This document shows, piece by piece, positions 60,205-64,000 of a stretch of 64,000 nt of DNA; the stretch's first letter is position 1, and each line of letters opens with the position of its first letter. The DNA is from Zeaxanthinibacter sp. PT1 (GTDB lineage Bacteria; Bacteroidota; Bacteroidia; Flavobacteriales; Flavobacteriaceae): NCBI RefSeq assembly GCF_028464225.1, contig NZ_JAQPCN010000005.1:124001-188000 (forward strand), in the 5' to 3' direction. Position numbers and translations under genes: made by a program. The notes under the pieces were generated by a model. The model did no database searches, was not told the origin of the DNA, and saw only the letters and a list, made by a program, of their open reading frames with translations.

Positions 60205-63066
60205 ATGAAGGCAAAAATTACTTTCCTGACGGCATTCCTCTTCCTTATGGGTGCCTTTATACAGGCCCAGGTTTCAGGTACAGTCGTCGACGAAGAAGGA
60301 GCTCCCTTGCCTGGCGCATCGGTAGTAAAACAAGGGACTACCATTGGGACTACCACGGATTTTGATGGGAATTTTACGCTAGACCAAGTGGCGGTGGGAG
60401 AAACGATCGTTGTCTCTTATATCGGGTACGAAACTAAGCGCGTCCGGGTCACAGGGACCACCATGACCATCACGCTGACCTCCGGGGTAGCTCTATCCGA
60501 AGTGGTCATCGTGGGCTCAAGAAACCCTAACCGTACCGCAACAGAAAGTACGGTGCCGGTAGATGTTATCGATGTTAAACAGCTGAGCGATGTTGCGCCC
60601 CAGGTAAACCTGAACCAGATCCTGAATTACGTGGCACCCTCTTTTACCTCTAATACCCAGACCATCTCGGATGGTACGGACCATATTGACCCGGCCTCGC
60701 TGAGGGGACTCGGCCCGGACCAGGTCCTGGTGCTGATCAACGGGAAAAGAAGGCATACTTCCTCGCTTATTAACGTAAACGGAACATTTGGTCGGGGTAG
60801 TGTAGGTACAGACCTTAATGCAATTCCTGCTGTAGCTATACAACGGATAGAAGTGCTAAGAGACGGTGCAGCCGCACAATACGGTTCTGATGCCATTGCC
60901 GGAGTTATCAATATTGTATTGAATAAAGAAGTGAACGAGTTACAGGTAACAGCCACTACGGGAGCAAACTTTACCAAGAATGCCAATGACCAGACTGGGG
61001 GTGTTGACGGAGAGACCACCAACATCGCTGCCAGTTATGGTTTACCTCTTGGGGATAATGGAGGATTTGTAACCTTCTCAGGAGATTTTGATGTTCGGGA
61101 CGATTACAGCCGTATGGAAGAATGGGAAGGCGATATCTTTAACCTTTACAATACTGTAGAACGTTTTGCCCGTGCTGATGGATATGATACATCCCTGCTC
61201 CTTGACGATGACGTGAACGATGTTATACAATATGCCAACCAGGCCGGAATTAACCTGAACGGGGCATCGACCAAGGCCGAACTCCAGCCTATCCTGTCCG
61301 CAGACAATACCTCGGCCGAATTATCGGCAAGGGGACAGGTTCGCAGTGATTACAATATGAGGGTAGGCCAGTCTTCTTTAAGAGGTGGCCGACTCTTTAC
61401 TAATTTAGTATTGCCCCTTGATGATGCAGGCACAGCCATCTATGCTTTCGGAGGGATCAGTTCACGGACAGGTAATTCTGCCGGGTTCTATCGTTTACCC
61501 AACCAGAGCAGGACCTATACACCGGCTTACCCTAACGGGTTCTTACCAGAAATAAATTCTAATATTAAGGACCAATCACTATCCGCAGGTATACGGGGTA
61601 ATATAGGAGACTGGGCTGTAGATTTCAGTAATACCTATGGTAAAAATGAATTCCAATATACTATTGGGAATACATTTAATGCCTCCTTGCAGAACGCTTC
61701 GCCCACCACTTTTGATGCCGGTGGCTTCTCATTTTTACAGAATACTACCAACCTGGATATTACCCAGTTTTTTGAAGATATGCTGAATGGGCTTAATATC
61801 GCTTTTGGAGCGGAATACCGATTTGAGGAATATGAAATCGTAGCAGGCGAAGAAGCCTCATATGCCCAGTATACAGCTAACGGGCAGGTAGTGCGACTCG
61901 CTTCGCAAACGCCGGCACAGGATTTCTTCGGAAACTCCAGGCCCGGAGGGTCACAGGTTTTCCCCGGTTTTAGCCCTACAAATGAATTAGCCCGGGGAAG
62001 AAGTAGCATTGCGGGGTATTTTGATATTGAAGCCGACTTTTCAGATGATTTCCTGATGAGCTTTGCTACCAGGTTTGAGAACTACAGCGACTTTGGCTCG
62101 ACCATTAATTTTAAACTTGCGTCTCGCTACAAGGTTACAGAGAATTTTAATATAAGAGGTGCGGTCAATACCGGCTTCAGAGCGCCTTCCCTGCACCAGA
62201 TCAACTTTAATTCCACTTCTACCATTTTCGATAACCTGGGGAATCCCCAGGAAGTGGGAACTTTTGCCAATGACAGTCGAGCCGCAAACCTGCTGGGTAT
62301 TCCGGAACTGAAGGAAGAAACCTCCAGGAGTGTAAGCCTCGGTTTGACCAGCAACATTCCAGATGCCAACTTATCAATCACGGTTGACGGATATTTTGTG
62401 CGTATCAATGACCGCGTGGTATATACCGGGCAATTCCAGGGACCGGGGACGGGAACAGAACTGGATAACCTGTTACGGCAGGCCAATGCTACGGCAGCTT
62501 CGTTTTTTGCCAACGCGATCGATACAGAGTCTAAGGGACTGGATATAGTTTTAACTCACAATGCGACATTATGGGATGGATGGCGACTGCGCTCTGATTT
62601 AGCAGGGACATTCTCTAAGACCAAAAAAGTTGGGGATATCAATGCCTCTGATGTATTGAGAAATGCCGGCTTGGTCGATACCTATTTTCCTGAAGACAGC
62701 CGTGTTTACCTGGAAGAAGCCGTTCCGAGAACAAAGATCAACCTCAGTAACAGCCTGAGTTCAGATGCTTTTGTTTTCTTCCTTAGAAACGTGTATTTCG
62801 GAGAGGTGACAGAGGCCACTACCATAGTGGAAAACCAACAGGTATTCGGCACTAAACTGGTCACCGATATATCTGTCGGATATAAGGCTACGCCGATGCT
62901 GACTCTCACCGTTGGAGCGAATAATGTATTTGATATCTACCCGGACCGGGCAGACCCTGATTTTGGGAATCGCAGCTCAGGTAGGTTCGACTGGTCCCGA
63001 CGCGCACAGCAGTTCGGAATTGGTGGACGTTTTCTCTTTGCCAGGGTGAATTATACGATTAAATAA
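60205..63066 (+). CDS. TonB-dependent outer-membrane receptor
   Basis: A 953-residue protein with signal peptide (about 1-21, ending IQAQ). Residues about 22-95 are a carboxypeptidase-like beta-sandwich (GTVVDEEGAPLPGASVVKQG), about 110-225 the plug (PVDVIDVKQL, LRGLGPDQVLVLINGKRRH, RIEVLRDGAAAQYGSDAIAG split over strands), and the rest the 22-strand barrel. No SusD partner follows, so it is not a classic polysaccharide-uptake pair. More likely a siderophore, vitamin or metal receptor. A TTG (60140) and TACCTTGC (60166-60173) form a possible promoter. Confidence 0.92.
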   Translation: MKAKITFLTAFLFLMGAFIQAQVSGTVVDEEGAPLPGASVVKQGTTIGTTTDFDGNFTLDQVAVGETIVVSYIGYETKRVRVTGTTMTITLTSGVALSEVVIVGSRNPNRTATESTVPVDVIDVKQLSDVAPQVNLNQILNYVAPSFTSNTQTISDGTDHIDPASLRGLGPDQVLVLINGKRRHTSSLINVNGTFGRGSVGTDLNAIPAVAIQRIEVLRDGAAAQYGSDAIAGVINIVLNKEVNELQVTATTGANFTKNANDQTGGVDGETTNIAASYGLPLGDNGGFVTFSGDFDVRDDYSRMEEWEGDIFNLYNTVERFARADGYDTSLLLDDDVNDVIQYANQAGINLNGASTKAELQPILSADNTSAELSARGQVRSDYNMRVGQSSLRGGRLFTNLVLPLDDAGTAIYAFGGISSRTGNSAGFYRLPNQSRTYTPAYPNGFLPEINSNIKDQSLSAGIRGNIGDWAVDFSNTYGKNEFQYTIGNTFNASLQNASPTTFDAGGFSFLQNTTNLDITQFFEDMLNGLNIAFGAEYRFEEYEIVAGEEASYAQYTANGQVVRLASQTPAQDFFGNSRPGGSQVFPGFSPTNELARGRSSIAGYFDIEADFSDDFLMSFATRFENYSDFGSTINFKLASRYKVTENFNIRGAVNTGFRAPSLHQINFNSTSTIFDNLGNPQEVGTFANDSRAANLLGIPELKEETSRSVSLGLTSNIPDANLSITVDGYFVRINDRVVYTGQFQGPGTGTELDNLLRQANATAASFFANAIDTESKGLDIVLTHNATLWDGWRLRSDLAGTFSKTKKVGDINASDVLRNAGLVDTYFPEDSRVYLEEAVPRTKINLSNSLSSDAFVFFLRNVYFGEVTEATTIVENQQVFGTKLVTDISVGYKATPMLTLTVGANNVFDIYPDRADPDFGNRSSGRFDWSRRAQQFGIGGRFLFARVNYTIK

Positions 63067-63088
63067 TCAAGTCTCATAAGATTGCCAC

Positions 63089-63119
63089 AGGCTGTCCTTC
63101 CCGGGGCAGCCTTTTTTAT
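63089..63119 (+). terminator. Intrinsic terminator after the TonB receptor gene
   Basis: AGGCTG (63089-63094) pairs with CAGCCT (63107-63112), with further partial pairing inside, then a run of T. Confidence 0.8.
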
Positions 63120-63176
63120 ATGGCAAATCAGATATCCTCCGTATCTTGCCCTGGTAAATAGCATTGGCCTTTTAAT

Positions 63177-63608
63177 ATGACTATAAATCTTCAACGCTGC
63201 AGGCATACCGTACTCATAGCTCTTACGCTGCTTGTTTCCAATTTTATTATGAGCCAAGAACAGGATTGTACCCTGGGGATAGGTGGGAAGGATACATCAC
63301 TCATCGTACAGGTTTTCCAATTAAACAAGGAGCAGCAGCTAAAACTGGAGGAATGGTCAGGGGAATACCAGTTGATTTAGAAAGATCACCGGGACAGGGT
63401 TAAGGAATTGTTCGATACGCATCCACAGGAGACCCCTTCAGAATTGTTGAAGATGTCAGAAAAATTTACCTCACTCAAGGAGGAGCTGCTAACGGCTTCC
63501 AAAGCAATAGACCAGAAATTACTGGGTATTTTTAACGACCGTCAATATATGCGATATGTAGAGCTCTGTGAAGAAGTAGCCCGTAGGCCGATGCAGCGAG
63601 CTGAATAG
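63177..63608 (+). pseudogene. Secreted small helical protein gene interrupted by an in-frame TAG
   Basis: Reading from ATG 63177 gives a signal peptide (about 1-26, ending MSQ) and a helical start, then TAG at 63378-63380. The same frame continues without any shift for 75 more codons to a normal stop at 63606-63608. The continued part (KDHRDRVKELFD, LTASKAIDQKLLGIFNDRQY) is also helical and charged and joins naturally to the part before the stop. One base change, for example from CAG or GAG, would restore a protein of 142-143 residues. It is therefore either a recent nonsense mutation, a sequencing error, or a stop read through. Family unknown. Confidence 0.75.
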
Positions 63609-63671
63609 CGCCTTATTTCCGGCAGTGTTTCATTTTAGAGGCTGAAGCAAGTATGAATAGGTCTAAGTTTG

Positions 63672-63679
63672 TATTTTTG
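63672..63679 (+). promoter_or_regulatory. -7 element of pyrD
   Basis: TATTTTTG, 20 bases before ATG 63700. No TTG box at normal distance. Confidence 0.5.
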
Positions 63680-63699
63680 CTCAAAGCTGACAAACCACC

Positions 63700-64000
63700 A
63701 TGTATAAATCGATAATCCGGCCCCTCTTCTTTCTTTTTGACCCGGAATCCATCCACCATTTTACCTTCCGATTGATTAAAGTGCTTTCTAAACTTGGATT
63801 TGGTTCCCTTTTCAGGACCATGTACGAGGTCAAAGATCCGCTATTACAGAGAGAGGTTTTTGGATTGCGTTTTAAAAACCCGGTTGGCCTGGCCGCGGGA
63901 TTTGATAAGGATGCCCTGCTGTACCGTGAACTGGGGAATTTCGGATTCGGTTTTGTCGAGATCGGGACACTGACACCTAAACCACAAGCCGGTAATCCTA
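63700..64000 (+). CDS. pyrD: Dihydroorotate dehydrogenase (quinone), 5' part only
   Basis: The frame starts at ATG 63700 and runs off the window without a stop; 100 codons are seen. The N-terminal helix pair ([21 protein letters not shown]) is the membrane-associating extension of class 2 enzymes. [15 protein letters not shown] is the FMN-binding loop, and [18 protein letters not shown] is the class 2 signature. Oxidises dihydroorotate to orotate with quinone at the inner membrane. About two thirds of the gene lies outside. Confidence 0.93.
   Translation, partial: MYKSIIRPLFFLFDPESIHHFTFRLIKVLSKLGFGSLFRTMYEVKDPLLQREVFGLRFKNPVGLAAGFDKDALLYRELGNFGFGFVEIGTLTPKPQAGNP

Noticed and set aside
1-64000. 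tRNA or rRNA genes
   Set aside because: No cloverleaf with a TTCRANNC-type T-loop or rRNA-like segment was noticed by eye in any spacer; a dedicated scan could still find one.

Overview
The window is chromosomal DNA of a marine-type flavobacterium (Bacteroidota, probably Flavobacteriaceae). The evidence is start sites preceded by the Bacteroidota promoter element TAnnTTTG instead of Shine-Dalgarno sequences, many short secreted lipoproteins, a SusC/FepA-type TonB receptor with a carboxypeptidase-like N-domain, a DUF3276 PUR-like protein, a cyclophilin-FKBP fusion, and the nusB-DUF1573-yajC order. I see no rRNA, tRNA, CRISPR array, insertion sequence or phage gene. The species is not identifiable from this sequence alone.

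Bases 1-9634 hold a complete curli-type functional-amyloid locus on the plus strand: three large paralogous curlin-repeat proteins (about 490 aa each), a small curlin-like protein, CsgE, CsgF, CsgG, and a two-domain lipoprotein ending in a beta-propeller. It differs from the enterobacterial system. The subunits are three times longer and share a cysteine-containing C-terminal tail, CsgE has an extra N-terminal domain, and CsgG carries a C-terminal beta-barrel-like extension. Long DNA identities between the curlin genes point to recent duplication or gene conversion. The leader has a 28-base interrupted palindrome and a direct repeat that look like regulator sites.

Bases 9700-22400 are mainly housekeeping: purM, a Rieske lipoprotein next to apbE, prfA, pyrF, a PfkB kinase with a DUF4197 lipoprotein, purU, and the 1142-residue fused acyl-CoA mutase icmF. 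Bases 22400-30200 hold an Lrp regulator, a hydrolase-fold protein that has lost its catalytic Ser and His, a DJ-1-like lipoprotein, DUF1684, the ammonium block (glnB, amt, porin) and crcB with a previously uncalled 58-residue membrane protein.

Bases 30200-45200 hold a pyrophosphohydrolase, ilvE, mnmD, grpE-dnaJ, a strong small-RNA candidate just behind dnaJ, an ABC-2 exporter with an MscS channel, an NtrC-like regulator without a DNA-binding domain, ppk2, an M28 peptidase and the dual immunophilin. Bases 45200-64000 hold a cold-shock protein, a 1-Cys peroxiredoxin, a BASS transporter joined to an acyltransferase, an M14 carboxypeptidase, a PUR-like protein, an ABC exporter, nusB/DUF1573/yajC, pepT, a TonB receptor, a gene broken by one in-frame amber codon, and the first part of pyrD, which is cut by the window edge.

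The parts most worth following up are the modified curli machine (236-9634), the RNA candidate at 35523-35611, and the pseudo-hydrolase at 23131-24552.
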